A stretch of DNA of 64,000 nt from Ureibacillus xyleni (GCF_900217795.1 NZ_OBMQ01000013.1:1-64000); one strand, 5' to 3'; counted from the stretch's first letter, positions 33,470-42,480 are shown. Numbers and translations: made by a program. Notes: generated by a model not told the origin, from the letters alone.

Positions 33470-35122
33470 TTAATTGACGCCATACACACTTGAATAAGTC
33501 TTCCAACCACCATCAACATTTTTCACATCGAATCCATTGTTTTTTAGAATTCGGCTTGCTAAATAGCCTCTTAATCCGACTTGGCAGCTAACATAAACGG
33601 TTTGATCTTTTGGGATTTCATCTAAATTTTCTCTCAAGTCATTGAGGGAGATGTTGATTGACCCTGGAATATAGCCATTTTCTCTTTCCTTTGGTTCACG
33701 TACATCAATTAAAAGCCCACCATCTGCTACAACTTGATCCACTTCATGCCATTGAATTTGTTCTAAGTCGCCTAGCATAATATTCGTTGCCACGTAGCCT
33801 GCCATATTGACAGGATCTTTTGCAGATGAATACGGTGGTGCATATGACAATTCTAAGTTTGTTAAATCTTCTACTGTTAGATTCCCTTTAATCGCAGTGG
33901 CGATCACATCCATTCGTTTATCAACACCATCTGCCCCAACAGCTTGTGCGCCAAAGATTTTTCCTGTTTCTTTATCAAAAATTAATTTTAACGCGATTGG
34001 TGCTGCCCCTGGGTAATATCCTGCATGGGAGCTTGGGTGAATATGCACAACTTCATATGCTACTCCTAAACGCTTTAATGTTTTTTCGTTATTCCCAGTA
34101 GCCGCAACAGTTAAATCAAATACTTTTGCAATGGAAGTACCTAAAGTACCTTGATACTTCTCGTTTTTCCCCATAATATTATTGGCCGCAATACGACCTT
34201 GACGATTAGCCGGTCCTGCAAGTGGGATCATCGCTTTTTTACCGTTGATATAATCGACAACCTCAACAGCGTCACCTACAGCGTAGATATCCTGATTTGA
34301 CGTTTGTAGATAGTCGTTCACAATAATTCCACCACGTTCGCCTAACTCTAATCCAGCTGTTTTTGCTAATTCATTTTCCGGTCTAACCCCGATTGAAAGA
34401 ATCGTCATATCCGTTTGAATTTCAGTTCCATCTAATAAAATTACTTGCTTTCCTTGATCAGCAAATGCTTGCACACTATTTTCTAAAATTAAATTGACAC
34501 CTTTTTCTTTTAAATGCTTGTGTAAGATACTTGCCATTTCAAAATCAATTGGAGCCATAATTTGATTAGCCATTTGGATAATCGTCACTTCGATGCCACG
34601 GTCAACAAGATTTTCAGCCATTTCAATTCCGATAAACCCGCCACCGATCACAACGGCTTTTTCAGGTTTTTGCGTATCAACGTAGTTTTTAATGCGATCC
34701 GTATCCGGAACATTTCTTAAAGTAAACAACGCTTGGTTCTCATCTAACCCTGGAATTGGCGGTACAATCGGTCTAGCGCCAGGTGATAACAGTAATTTAT
34801 CGTATGTTTCTTTATAAACTTCTCCTGTTTGCAAGTTTTTAATAGTTACAGTCTTTTCTTCTGGATCAATATTCTCCACTTCACTTAAATTTCGGATATC
34901 CAGATTGAAGCGTTCTGACATACCCTCCACGGTTTGTACTAACAATTTATTTCGATCCTTGATTGTTTCGCCAACATAATAAGGTAAACCACAGTTAGCA
35001 AAGGAAATATATTCACCACGTTCTACAAGGATAATGTCAATTTCTTCACTAATTCTTCTTAAACGGGCCGCAGCTGTGGCTCCCCCTGCAACTCCACCAA
35101 CGATAATCACTTTTTTTGTCAT
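33470..35122 (-). CDS. CoA-disulfide/persulfide reductase with C-terminal rhodanese domain
   Basis: A 550-residue protein. The FAD domain (GGVAGGATAAARLRR) has the CoADR catalytic Cys at residue 44 (SFANCGLPYYVG). An NADH-binding GGGFIGIEMAENL motif and FAD site DIYAVGDAVEV follow, then the dimer domain. The rhodanese domain (about 455-550) has active loop VSCQVGLRG. Such CoADR-Rhd enzymes reduce CoA persulfide/polysulfide with NADH. The gene lies after the second cstR-like gene with an operator in between. Confidence 0.9.
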   Translation of the reverse strand: MTKKVIIVGGVAGGATAAARLRRISEEIDIILVERGEYISFANCGLPYYVGETIKDRNKLLVQTVEGMSERFNLDIRNLSEVENIDPEEKTVTIKNLQTGEVYKETYDKLLLSPGARPIVPPIPGLDENQALFTLRNVPDTDRIKNYVDTQKPEKAVVIGGGFIGIEMAENLVDRGIEVTIIQMANQIMAPIDFEMASILHKHLKEKGVNLILENSVQAFADQGKQVILLDGTEIQTDMTILSIGVRPENELAKTAGLELGERGGIIVNDYLQTSNQDIYAVGDAVEVVDYINGKKAMIPLAGPANRQGRIAANNIMGKNEKYQGTLGTSIAKVFDLTVAATGNNEKTLKRLGVAYEVVHIHPSSHAGYYPGAAPIALKLIFDKETGKIFGAQAVGADGVDKRMDVIATAIKGNLTVEDLTNLELSYAPPYSSAKDPVNMAGYVATNIMLGDLEQIQWHEVDQVVADGGLLIDVREPKERENGYIPGSINISLNDLRENLDEIPKDQTVYVSCQVGLRGYLASRILKNNGFDVKNVDGGWKTYSSVYGVN

Positions 35123-35156
35123 AACTTTTCCCCTCCAAATTTTAATTCGTCTCCAA

Positions 35157-35172
35157 ATACCGTACGGGGTAT
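35157..35172. promoter_or_regulatory. CstR-type operator upstream of CoADR-rhodanese gene
   Basis: ATACCGTACGGGGTAT, with ATACC-N6-GGTAT arms, between the second repressor gene and the reductase gene. Confidence 0.7.
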
Positions 35173-35201
35173 TATTTTTTATAAATAAAAAGTCGAAAAC
35201 G

Positions 35202-35465
35202 TTATCGACTCTTTACAAATAGGTTCACTGCTTCTTGAATGGATTCATTTAAGGCTTTTTCGTCTCCCTCTGCTTCTTGAATACATTCAAGTAAGTTTTG
35301 GCTAACAATTAACCCTATCGCACGATCCACTCCAGAACGAACTGCCGAAAGTTGCGTAATGACGGCTTTACCAGCCTTACCCTCTTCCATCATTTTCAAT
35401 ACGCCACGAAGTTGACCTTCCATTCGTTTCATTCGATTTTTCACTTTATCATCATATGAATTCAA
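35202..35465 (-). CDS. Second CstR-like repressor, one sensor Cys missing
   Basis: An 87-residue paralogue of the repressor at 28363, with TTG start after AAAGGAG. It shares KNRMKRMEGQLRGVLKMM and the LSAVRSGVDRAIG block. C61 and Asn57 are kept, but position 32, Cys in the paralogue, is Gly (EEGKAGKAV). It therefore cannot form the usual C32-C61 polysulfide bridge with itself. It may act as a constitutive repressor, a hetero-oligomer partner, or a different sensor. Its promoter carries the identical operator ATACCCCTATAGGTAT. Confidence 0.85.
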   Translation of the reverse strand: MNSYDDKVKNRMKRMEGQLRGVLKMMEEGKAGKAVITQLSAVRSGVDRAIGLIVSQNLLECIQEAEGDEKALNESIQEAVNLFVKSR

Positions 35466-35508
35466 CTATGTGGTCTCCTTTTTAATTCATTATTGATATC
35501 CACATAAT

Positions 35509-35524
35509 ATACCCCTATAGGTAT
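35509..35524. promoter_or_regulatory. CstR-type operator upstream of the second repressor gene
   Basis: ATACCCCTATAGGTAT is identical to the site at 28675, 43 bases before the TTG start. Confidence 0.75.
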
Positions 35525-35614
35525 GTTGTCAACCAAAAATATTTTCTACTAAATCAGCCTAAGATTTCTCTTTAAGTGCTAGTTTCAAAGAGAATGGCTA
35601 CAAGAAAACTTGCA

Positions 35615-36220
35615 TTATAAATCCATTGGTTTTTGTCCTACAAATTGAATGACATGGGATAGACCATTATGTAGTTCACCCTCGTAACGTTCAACTTCAC
35701 CCATAAAAAAATGAATAGTACGCCAATCGGCAAAAATTTTTAGAAATTCTTCAGGTTTATATAAAAGATTCATTTCTTGTGGTCCTCCACTATTGTAGGG
35801 AATTTGTTTATGTGAATAAACTTCAGTGATATAATACCCACCTGGCTTTACGGCTTTTTTTACCCCTAGAAGTGTTTTTGTACGTAATTCCTCTGGGAAA
35901 TGCCCAAATATACATACAATTTCATCCCACTTATTTTTTTCCCATGTAGCTTCATTTAAGTCAATCAGCATCGTGTTAACATTTACACTACGTTCTTTTG
36001 CGAGCTTTTCCGTTTTTTCTAAACCTGATTCCGCATAATCCCATGCTGTCACATCCAGTCCTTGCTCTGCTAAGAAAACTGCATTACGCCCTTCACCTTC
36101 GGCAATCGCCAAAGCTTGCCCTGTTATCTGGAGTTTCCGTTGCGTCTCTTCTAAGAAAACATTCGGTTTTTCCCCATATACATAGTTCTCCATTTGAAAA
36201 CGAGTATTCCAAAAATTCAT
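35615..36220 (-). CDS. Class I SAM-dependent methyltransferase (TehB-like)
   Basis: A 201-residue protein when started at the ATG at 36220 (after AAAGGGTGG) rather than the longer frame at 36259. The SAM-binding motif is ALAIAEGEGRNAVFLAEQG, followed by DVTAWDYAESGLEK and the acidic loop IDLNEATW. This is the pattern of small TehB/thiopurine-type methyltransferases that act on metalloids or thiols. It stands next to the sulfur genes but has no operator of that set. The substrate is unknown. Confidence 0.82.
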   Translation of the reverse strand: MNFWNTRFQMENYVYGEKPNVFLEETQRKLQITGQALAIAEGEGRNAVFLAEQGLDVTAWDYAESGLEKTEKLAKERSVNVNTMLIDLNEATWEKNKWDEIVCIFGHFPEELRTKTLLGVKKAVKPGGYYITEVYSHKQIPYNSGGPQEMNLLYKPEEFLKIFADWRTIHFFMGEVERYEGELHNGLSHVIQFVGQKPMDL

Positions 36221-36344
36221 CGGCAACCACCCTTTCGATAAAATTACTTTTAACATCAATTTTACTATTTAATCCTAAGCATTGTTTTAATTTCAATAAA
36301 AAAACGACGAACCATAGATTACAGTCCAGTCGTTTTACTCCATA

Positions 36345-36890
36345 TTAATGATGCTCAGCTTCTGCTGCGATGGCATCTGCTTTTGTTGGATGTGTCGTAC
36401 CAAATGGATGGTTTGGTGGCGCATAAATGGAATAGAGTTTTAGTGGTATGTTTCCTGTATTGATTAGGTTGTGCCATGTTCCAGCTGGTATTACAATGGC
36501 GGAATCATCTTGAACAGGTCTTCTAAAAGTTAGATTGTCTCTGCTATTCCCCATTTGGACAATCCCTTGACCCTGTTCAATACGCAGGAATTGATCCACA
36601 TCCGGATGCATTTCTAACCCAATATCTTCCCCAACACCAATACTCATTAAAGTCACTTGAAATTGTGTTCCCGTCCATAAAGCTGTACGGAAGCTAGTAT
36701 TTTGTTTTGTCGCAGTATTTATATCAATGACAAATGGCTGCAATCCATAATCTCGTAACATCATTCTGTTGTGATTAATAGAGTTCATAATTGGATTCAT
36801 ATTCCAGTAATTGATTGGGTTACCATAGTTGTACATTGGGACATGACCATAATGAGGGGGATGACATGGATACATATACGGATAGTACAT
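36345..36890 (-). CDS. Cupin-domain protein
   Basis: A 181-residue protein. The N-terminus (1-40) is rich in Tyr, Pro, His and Met (YYPYMYPCHPPHYGHVPMYN), unusual and possibly metal-binding or spore-coat-like. The cupin barrel (about 60-170) has EMHPDVDQFLRIEQGQG (His/Glu/metal site) and IPAGTWHNLINTG. Similar Tyr-rich cupins occur in spore-formers. Enzymatic function is not predictable. A convergent position with nothing obvious upstream suggests its own promoter. Confidence 0.8.
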   Translation of the reverse strand: MYYPYMYPCHPPHYGHVPMYNYGNPINYWNMNPIMNSINHNRMMLRDYGLQPFVIDINTATKQNTSFRTALWTGTQFQVTLMSIGVGEDIGLEMHPDVDQFLRIEQGQGIVQMGNSRDNLTFRRPVQDDSAIVIPAGTWHNLINTGNIPLKLYSIYAPPNHPFGTTHPTKADAIAAEAEHH

Positions 36891-36963
36891 TTTCTCAATC
36901 CCTTCTTCAGTTATACATACACAAAATTAGCATATGCCACTGTTTCGATTACGTCCCTAAAGT

Positions 36964-37179
36964 TCATACAAAATTATCCATAATAGTTAATAAAAGTGGA
37001 ATTATTATACCTTCATACATAAAAAAGTAAAAAGGGTATAGTTCAAACAAGAACAAATGCAATGCTAAAGTTAATATTAAAAATGATACTTCTTGCCAAT
37101 TTAGTTTATTTATTTCCGAAAAAGTAAACCCTCTACTAAAAGCTGTTATTAAGCTTTTAAAAAAACTAAACTCATACAC
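36964..37179 (-). CDS. Doubtful small membrane ORF
   Basis: A 71-codon frame with GTG start and two hydrophobic stretches (LILTLALHLFLFELYPFYFF and IIIPLLLTIM). The Shine-Dalgarno-like AGGGAAGG is too close to the start, and the parA-operon terminator lies immediately upstream. It may be the tail of a lost membrane-protein gene. Listed only because the amino-acid pattern is protein-like. Confidence 0.25.
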   Translation of the reverse strand: MYEFSFFKSLITAFSRGFTFSEINKLNWQEVSFLILTLALHLFLFELYPFYFFMYEGIIIPLLLTIMDNFV

Positions 37180-37192
37180 CTTCCCTTTTAAA

Positions 37193-37230
37193 AAAGGATT
37201 ACTAGCTTTTCATACTAGTAATCCTTTCTT
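37193..37230 (-). terminator. Terminator of the parA operon
   Basis: AAAGGATTACTAG pairs with CTAGTAATCCTTT. A T run lies on the minus-strand side (TTTTTTAAAAGG). Confidence 0.8.
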
Positions 37231-37236
37231 GAATAT

Positions 37237-37569
37237 TTACTTACTAATAAAATCCTTCAAAACAGCTCTCTCTGTCTCTGTTAACGTTGAGGCATACATT
37301 TTTACCATATCATTTATTAATTCATACTGCTTTACTCCCCGTAAAGAGCTCAACTTCTTAATAAATTGGTAGTCATTATCGTCCGCTTTTAATGAACCCC
37401 GTTTCATATATGCTTTTTCTTTTTCAGGCTCAGCAGTTGGTACTGCCCCGAATAACGAATTTAAAACATCTGCTTCCCCTTTTTCAACAGCCCCTACTTT
37501 TTGAGCTAATCCTGTTAATTGCGGATCTCCCTTAGAAAATGGAGTAGGATTTGGATTCTCTGTTCTCAT
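37237..37569 (-). CDS. ParA partner (small putative DNA-binding partition protein)
   Basis: A 110-residue protein from the ATG at 37569, which follows AAAGGATGGG. The longer frame to 37599 lacks this ribosome binding site. The N-terminal half is polar. The C-terminal half (about 55-110) reads KADDNDYQFIKKLSSLRGV and ELINDMVKMYASTL, resembling a ribbon-helix-helix. It overlaps parA by 38 bases. Small RHH-like proteins serve as centromere-binding ParB substitutes in type Ib partition systems. Confidence 0.65.
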   Translation of the reverse strand: MRTENPNPTPFSKGDPQLTGLAQKVGAVEKGEADVLNSLFGAVPTAEPEKEKAYMKRGSLKADDNDYQFIKKLSSLRGVKQYELINDMVKMYASTLTETERAVLKDFISK

Positions 37570-38386
37570 TATGAATACCCATCCTTTCAAGTATTTCATC
37601 TAGTAATTCTTCATACATTTTTAACGCATTTTTATCGTGATGATCTAGTTTGCTTTCTAAATCTAAAGGCGTTTTTGTATAACGCTCGATACGGTCACGG
37701 GCTTTAATAATATTTTCATATGCAAGCTCGCCAAATTCTGCACGAATGTCTTCTACAACCTCTTTACGGAGCGTACCTTGACTTGAAAATAGATAAATTA
37801 TGACACCTGCAAATTGAACTGGCTTAAGTTTAATGGCCTCCATAATTTTACCTAATGTTACTGTAGTATCTTGGAAGTCCTTTGCGCCATTTAATGAAGA
37901 CGTTTCACATTTCACAACACCAATTGCATAATCAGAAGCTGCTAATGCATTCTTCGTATACGTATTTTGCGTAGGTGGTGTATCCCAAATAATGAAGTCA
38001 TAATCCCCTTCTACCTCACTTACTAATTTTCGTAAGTAGAAGTTAAATGCAGGATGATTTTCGTCACCTAATTTTTTAAATAGGAAAATATCAATACCAT
38101 CTAAGTCTTTACCATTTGGAATAATATCTACATTTTCACTTAATGGCATAATTGCTGAACGGAAATCCTCGTTCACAATTGCATCTTGAATTGTTGGCGT
38201 ATTCTCGTTTAACAAATGAAGTTTATTAAATGTATTAATCAGCCAATGTGTACTGTTAGCCTGCTTGTCCATATCAATAAGCAGAACCTTATAACCTCTT
38301 AAAGAGAGTAGTAGAGTAAAGAGATACGAGCATGTGCTTTTTCCTACACCGCCCTTTTGGTTACCGAACACCATTTTGATTGCCAT
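37532..38386 (-). CDS. parA: ParA/Soj-type partition ATPase
   Basis: A 284-residue protein. The deviant Walker A is NQKGGVGKST (about residues 8-17) and Walker B is DYDFIIWDTPPT. There is no N-terminal helix-turn-helix, so it is the short type Ib class. It positions plasmid copies over the nucleoid with the overlapping small partner. This is a second partition system besides ParM/ParR. The ATG follows AAAGGAGG. An inverted repeat and a TATAAT box lie upstream. Confidence 0.92.
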   Translation of the reverse strand: MAIKMVFGNQKGGVGKSTCSYLFTLLLSLRGYKVLLIDMDKQANSTHWLINTFNKLHLLNENTPTIQDAIVNEDFRSAIMPLSENVDIIPNGKDLDGIDIFLFKKLGDENHPAFNFYLRKLVSEVEGDYDFIIWDTPPTQNTYTKNALAASDYAIGVVKCETSSLNGAKDFQDTTVTLGKIMEAIKLKPVQFAGVIIYLFSSQGTLRKEVVEDIRAEFGELAYENIIKARDRIERYTKTPLDLESKLDHHDKNALKMYEELLDEILERMGIHNENRESKSYSIF

Positions 38387-38407
38387 AACATGTATAGCCT
38401 CCTTTGA

Positions 38408-38430
38408 AATACCGTTCTAGTATTATTATA
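38408..38430 (-). promoter_or_regulatory. parA promoter -10 with overlapping inverted repeat
   Basis: The minus strand shows TATAAT (38425-38430) directly beside the interrupted repeat AATAC-N7-GTATT (38408-38424), a probable autoregulatory operator. A convincing -35 was not found. Confidence 0.5.
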
Positions 38431-38698
38431 AAGGAAAGTTGTTTAAAAGTGGGATATTTCTATAAATCTATATTAAGAATTTTATATTTAGGGATTTTTC
38501 CCTTTTTATAATTTTCTATTATTCTCCATCTACCTTTTCCATTTTAATTATTCCATAAATAAGAAATCTACTCTCCACTGCTCTATTCTACGCTATTCTT
38601 TTGTATTATTTTTAAACCTACTCTAATAATAAAATTATTAAAATAAGCTTAATTTTGTTAAACTATATATATAAATTAACTATTTGGAGATGACACCC
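38431..38698. other. Divergent intergenic region
   Basis: AT-rich leader between parA (minus) and the metalloprotease gene (plus). It includes a copy of the TTTCCCTTTTT motif at 38497-38507, flanked by GGGA and TCCC arms. No gene was seen. Confidence 0.45.
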
Positions 38699-39421
38699 AT
38701 GCCTTCTATACAATTCGGAACTGATGTCATTTCTTATCAAATTAACTATAGCGCTAAACGGAAGAACCTATCCATCCAAGTCGATGAAAATGGAGTTACG
38801 GTCATTGCACCAAAGACGGCATCTGAAGAGGAAATACAATCAATTTTAAAACAAAAAGTCATATGGATTTTAAAACAACAAGCCTACTTTAGCGAAATAG
38901 AACATTATGAAAACCCACGTAAATTCTTATCTGGAGAAAAATTACCTTATCTAGGGCGACAATACCGTTTAAAAGTACATCAAGAAGCCATTGAAAAGGC
39001 ATCATTCATATACCGTCAAGGACGTTTTATTGCGTATGTACCAAATCATTTACCAGAAGATGAATATAGAAACACATTATATCCACTTTATAAGGAATGG
39101 ATCATTCAACGAGGCAGTTTGATAGCTGCGGAACGTATCAAACGATTTCAACAATTCTATCCCTACTCTCCAAAGAAAGTAATTATTAAAGACCAGCAGC
39201 AACGATGGGGGAGTTGTACCGCTAATGAACAAGTACTCCTCAACTGGCACATCTTTTTAGCCCCGATGTCTGCAATCGACTATGTAATTGCTCATGAATT
39301 GGCTCATTTAAAAGTAATGGATCATTCGAATGCTTTTTGGGAGACGCTAGCGATGGTTTATCCGGAATATCAGGTAAGTAAAGAGTGGCTGCGTTTGAAT
39401 GGACGAAAGCTATATATATAA
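38699..39421 (+). CDS. YgjP-like zinc metallopeptidase-domain protein
   Basis: A 240-residue protein from the ATG at 38699, with GGAG 9 bases before. The TTG at 38684 overlaps it and is not preferred. The C-terminal YgjP/DUF45 domain (about 70-240) contains KDQQQRWGSC, then HELAHLKVMDHS with the HExxH zinc motif. Genes of this family often stand beside type I restriction systems, as here, where it converges on hsdR. Its cellular role is unknown. Confidence 0.88.
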   Translation: MPSIQFGTDVISYQINYSAKRKNLSIQVDENGVTVIAPKTASEEEIQSILKQKVIWILKQQAYFSEIEHYENPRKFLSGEKLPYLGRQYRLKVHQEAIEKASFIYRQGRFIAYVPNHLPEDEYRNTLYPLYKEWIIQRGSLIAAERIKRFQQFYPYSPKKVIIKDQQQRWGSCTANEQVLLNWHIFLAPMSAIDYVIAHELAHLKVMDHSNAFWETLAMVYPEYQVSKEWLRLNGRKLYI

Positions 39422-39457
39422 AAACAGCAACCATCACAATACGGTTGCTGTTTTTTA
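39421..39457. terminator. Bidirectional terminator between YgjP-like and hsdR genes
   Basis: AACAGCAACC pairs with GGTTGCTGTT, with A and T runs on either side. Confidence 0.85.
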
Positions 39458-39462
39458 CGTTA

Positions 39463-42390
39463 TTAATACTGCTTCTCCGCCAACGCCACAAAATAACCTG
39501 TGAGCATTCCTGCCTCAGCTACGGATAGCTTTTGATCGAGTAGGTGACGAATTAATTGACCATTCAAGTTTCGTTTAAAGTCCGTTTTCTTCTTCCAGTC
39601 TGGAATCGGAGTAACTGTTTCTTCAATATATTGTTGAATCGTTACTGCGATCTCTTTTAACTCGTAGTCCTCTTTTGACTCGCATACCTCAACAAGCTTA
39701 TTGTAAAAAGGCTCTTGATAAGCAGTTAGGCCACTCGTTGTTTCGCCCGATGCCTTTTTAACTAAATCCTCTCGAACTTTCATCATCTCATCGATGTATT
39801 CAAATATTGTTAACTGTTCATCACGTAATTGTTGGATTAAGCTTTCTACCTTCTCCTTTAGTGATTGGTAGAACACTTCATCTTTTTCCATACTGACTGA
39901 AATTTCACGTTTTACGGCATGTTCAATTTGTGCAGCTTTTGATTCTGGTAAGACTTGATTGTCGATTTCTTCTTTGAACTTCTCATCTAGAATCGGAATC
40001 GGTTTACGGACTTCAATCCCTTGTGAACTAATATAGTCATGGACAATTTGACGTACTTTTTCACCGCATCCATCTATATCCATACCATCATGTATCGCAT
40101 AAGTTGAACGTACTCGCTGGCGGATTAAACTCACCCATTTAAAATCCTTCAAGAATCGTTGTGCTTTTGGATCTGGTAACACCCGGTCCATACTTTCGGC
40201 AAAACGTTTGTATGCGATATCGAATTTTGCACGCAGGTCTTCCGGCTTTAAACGCAGTACTGCTTGCTCTTCTTGGCTATGTTTTAACCCATCAAAGAAT
40301 CGCATAGCTGCACGATGACGTTGTTCTAAGCGAGGCAATTCATTATCAATTGACTGCAATGCACCCTTTACATCATTAGCACTAAAGATATCCAATGCTT
40401 CATCTAAGAATCGTGAAACACCGAAGTAATCCACTATTAATCCATACGTTTTATGTCCATCGTAACGACGATTTGTACGCGCTATTGCCTGTAATAGGTT
40501 ATGTTCCTTTAACGGTTTATCCAAATACATGACCTGTTCAATTGGCGCATCAAAGCCCGTTAACAACTTGTCACAAACGATGAGCATTGCCAGTTTATCT
40601 TCATGAAATGGTTTCTTAAAGCGTTTGATAAAGGTTTTTTCATCGTCTTTAGATGTCTTATACTTTTTTAACAACTCATCTGTATCATTTTGTCCTTCAG
40701 AGAAAATAACCGCTGTTTCAAACTTGCCATTTGCAAACTTGTCGATAAGTTCCTTATATTGAGCAGCTGCACGACGAGAAACGGCAACTACTTGTGCTTT
40801 GTAGCCATTTACTAAAATCTTTTCCTCAAAATGCTTTACAATATCAAGTGCAATATCACGCATTCGATCGGGTGCGGTTAAAATAAGTTCTTTATTCACG
40901 AATTTAGCTTTAATCCGTTCCTTTGCATCATCATCAAACTCGCTAAAACTACGTGCAAAAAGTTCATCTAACGTTTCACCTTTCATTTGAAGATGTGGTA
41001 AGCGTGATTCATAGAAGATTGGAACAGTGGCCCCGTCTGCAACGGCCTGATCAATTGTGTACTTATCAATGTAAGAACCAAATTTGCCCGTCGTTGAGCG
41101 TTTTTCTTTATCAATTGGTGTACCAGTGAAGCCAATAAACGTTGCATTAGGTAATGCGCGTCGCATATTCATCGCAAGCCCTTTATATTGAGAGCGATGA
41201 GATTCATCTGTCATAACGATTATATTTTCTGCTTCTGAAATGATTGGAAAATCCTCGTCTTCTTTTGCTTGGAATTTATGTATGAGCGTCATTACCGTTG
41301 CGCCTGGTCCTTTAGATAACTGTTGTTTCAAGTCCTTCACGGAAGTTGCTTGTGTTGGATTTGGGAACCCACATGCTGTAAAGGTTTCTGTAATTTGGTT
41401 ATCTAAATCTTCTCGGTCTGTAACAATGACAATCATCGGGTTTTCAAGATCTTTTATGCGACGCAGTTTCTTCCCTAAATACACCATCGTTAACGATTTA
41501 CCTGACCCTTGAGTATGCCATACGACCCCTCCTCGAAGTGCTGGACGGTCATTATTTAAAATACGTTCGATTGCCTTTTCAACGGCACGGTATTGTTGGT
41601 AGCGTGCAAATTTCTTCACAGGACCATCGTAAACGATATAGTTATTTAGTAAATTTAGCAGGACTTCTTTGCGTAAAATCCCTGCAATTAAAATATCTTG
41701 AGGCAATGTTGACCCTACAGCATCCGGATGCATTGGATAAGGGTCAATCCATAAGCCATAATGTTGTGCTTTTGCGTATAACGTCCCCACTTTTGCACGA
41801 TCCCGACTTGTCGCAATCATTAGTTGGTTATAATAGAAAAGCTTTTCGTTCGTTTCAACGTAGCGCTCCATTTGATGGACACATTCAGGTAATTGTTTTT
41901 CAGGTTGAAGTTTCGGGCTTTTGCATTCAATGATGACAAGTGGCAAGCCATTAATGTACAGTAGAATATCCGGTCGAATCGTACCATTTGGATTTGTAAT
42001 GGATAATTGATTCACCACTAAGTATTCATTTAGCTCGCTTGTTGGATTATCTATATCAAAGAACTTTACCGTTTGCCCCTTTTTCCCCGAACCAAGGTCT
42101 TGTTCAACGGTTACACCATCGCCAAATAGCCAGTTATAGACTTTGTTATTAATTGACCAAAGCCCATCCCCTGTCGGTGCTACAAATTGGCGTACAAGTT
42201 TATCGAGATTGCCTTCACTCATCCAAGGATTTAGACGTTTTAATGCTGCACGAAAGCGATCTTCCAGGATAATGGATGATTGACTGTCCCGTTCCGCCTC
42301 TAACATCTTCCCTGTATAATGCTTATAGCCATATTCTTGTAATTGTTCAATAAAAGGCAGTTCTACTTTTTCATATTCATACTGTGACAT
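39463..42390 (-). CDS. hsdR: Type I restriction enzyme, HsdR motor/nuclease subunit
   Basis: About 975 residues. The N-terminal nuclease (about 130-180) has D and ExK ligands (RPDILLYINGLPLVIIECK, 19 residues). The SF2 helicase motor has Walker A HTQGSGKSLT (about 295), DESH box MTDESHRSQ and a late motif AIARTNRRYDG. The C-terminus is helical and binds HsdM. The ATG at 42390 follows GAGGTGGC. An upstream ATG at 42393 is too near. It cleaves unmodified DNA after translocation, together with HsdM/HsdS just upstream. Confidence 0.95.
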   Translation of the reverse strand: MSQYEYEKVELPFIEQLQEYGYKHYTGKMLEAERDSQSSIILEDRFRAALKRLNPWMSEGNLDKLVRQFVAPTGDGLWSINNKVYNWLFGDGVTVEQDLGSGKKGQTVKFFDIDNPTSELNEYLVVNQLSITNPNGTIRPDILLYINGLPLVIIECKSPKLQPEKQLPECVHQMERYVETNEKLFYYNQLMIATSRDRAKVGTLYAKAQHYGLWIDPYPMHPDAVGSTLPQDILIAGILRKEVLLNLLNNYIVYDGPVKKFARYQQYRAVEKAIERILNNDRPALRGGVVWHTQGSGKSLTMVYLGKKLRRIKDLENPMIVIVTDREDLDNQITETFTACGFPNPTQATSVKDLKQQLSKGPGATVMTLIHKFQAKEDEDFPIISEAENIIVMTDESHRSQYKGLAMNMRRALPNATFIGFTGTPIDKEKRSTTGKFGSYIDKYTIDQAVADGATVPIFYESRLPHLQMKGETLDELFARSFSEFDDDAKERIKAKFVNKELILTAPDRMRDIALDIVKHFEEKILVNGYKAQVVAVSRRAAAQYKELIDKFANGKFETAVIFSEGQNDTDELLKKYKTSKDDEKTFIKRFKKPFHEDKLAMLIVCDKLLTGFDAPIEQVMYLDKPLKEHNLLQAIARTNRRYDGHKTYGLIVDYFGVSRFLDEALDIFSANDVKGALQSIDNELPRLEQRHRAAMRFFDGLKHSQEEQAVLRLKPEDLRAKFDIAYKRFAESMDRVLPDPKAQRFLKDFKWVSLIRQRVRSTYAIHDGMDIDGCGEKVRQIVHDYISSQGIEVRKPIPILDEKFKEEIDNQVLPESKAAQIEHAVKREISVSMEKDEVFYQSLKEKVESLIQQLRDEQLTIFEYIDEMMKVREDLVKKASGETTSGLTAYQEPFYNKLVEVCESKEDYELKEIAVTIQQYIEETVTPIPDWKKKTDFKRNLNGQLIRHLLDQKLSVAEAGMLTGYFVALAEKQY

Positions 42391-42452
42391 CATGCCACCT
42401 CGTTTCTCTTTATGTATGTATAGTTCTATCATATATCATTTCCAATTTATAG

Positions 42453-42476
42453 AAAAGGACTGCCTAAGCAGCCCTT
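42453..42476 (-). terminator. Hairpin between hsdS and hsdR
   Basis: On the minus strand AAGGGCTGC pairs with GCAGTCCTT, followed by TTC. It could weaken hsdR expression relative to the methylase genes. Confidence 0.5.
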
Positions 42477-42480
42477 ATTA

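Noticed and set aside
39240-39491. Minus-strand frame of 83 codons over the YgjP-like/hsdR junction
   Set aside because: It crosses the bidirectional terminator and is antisense to the HExxH-coding region.
41538-41933. Plus-strand frame of 131 codons inside hsdR
   Set aside because: It is antisense to the conserved HsdR nuclease/motor coding sequence and has no ribosome binding site.
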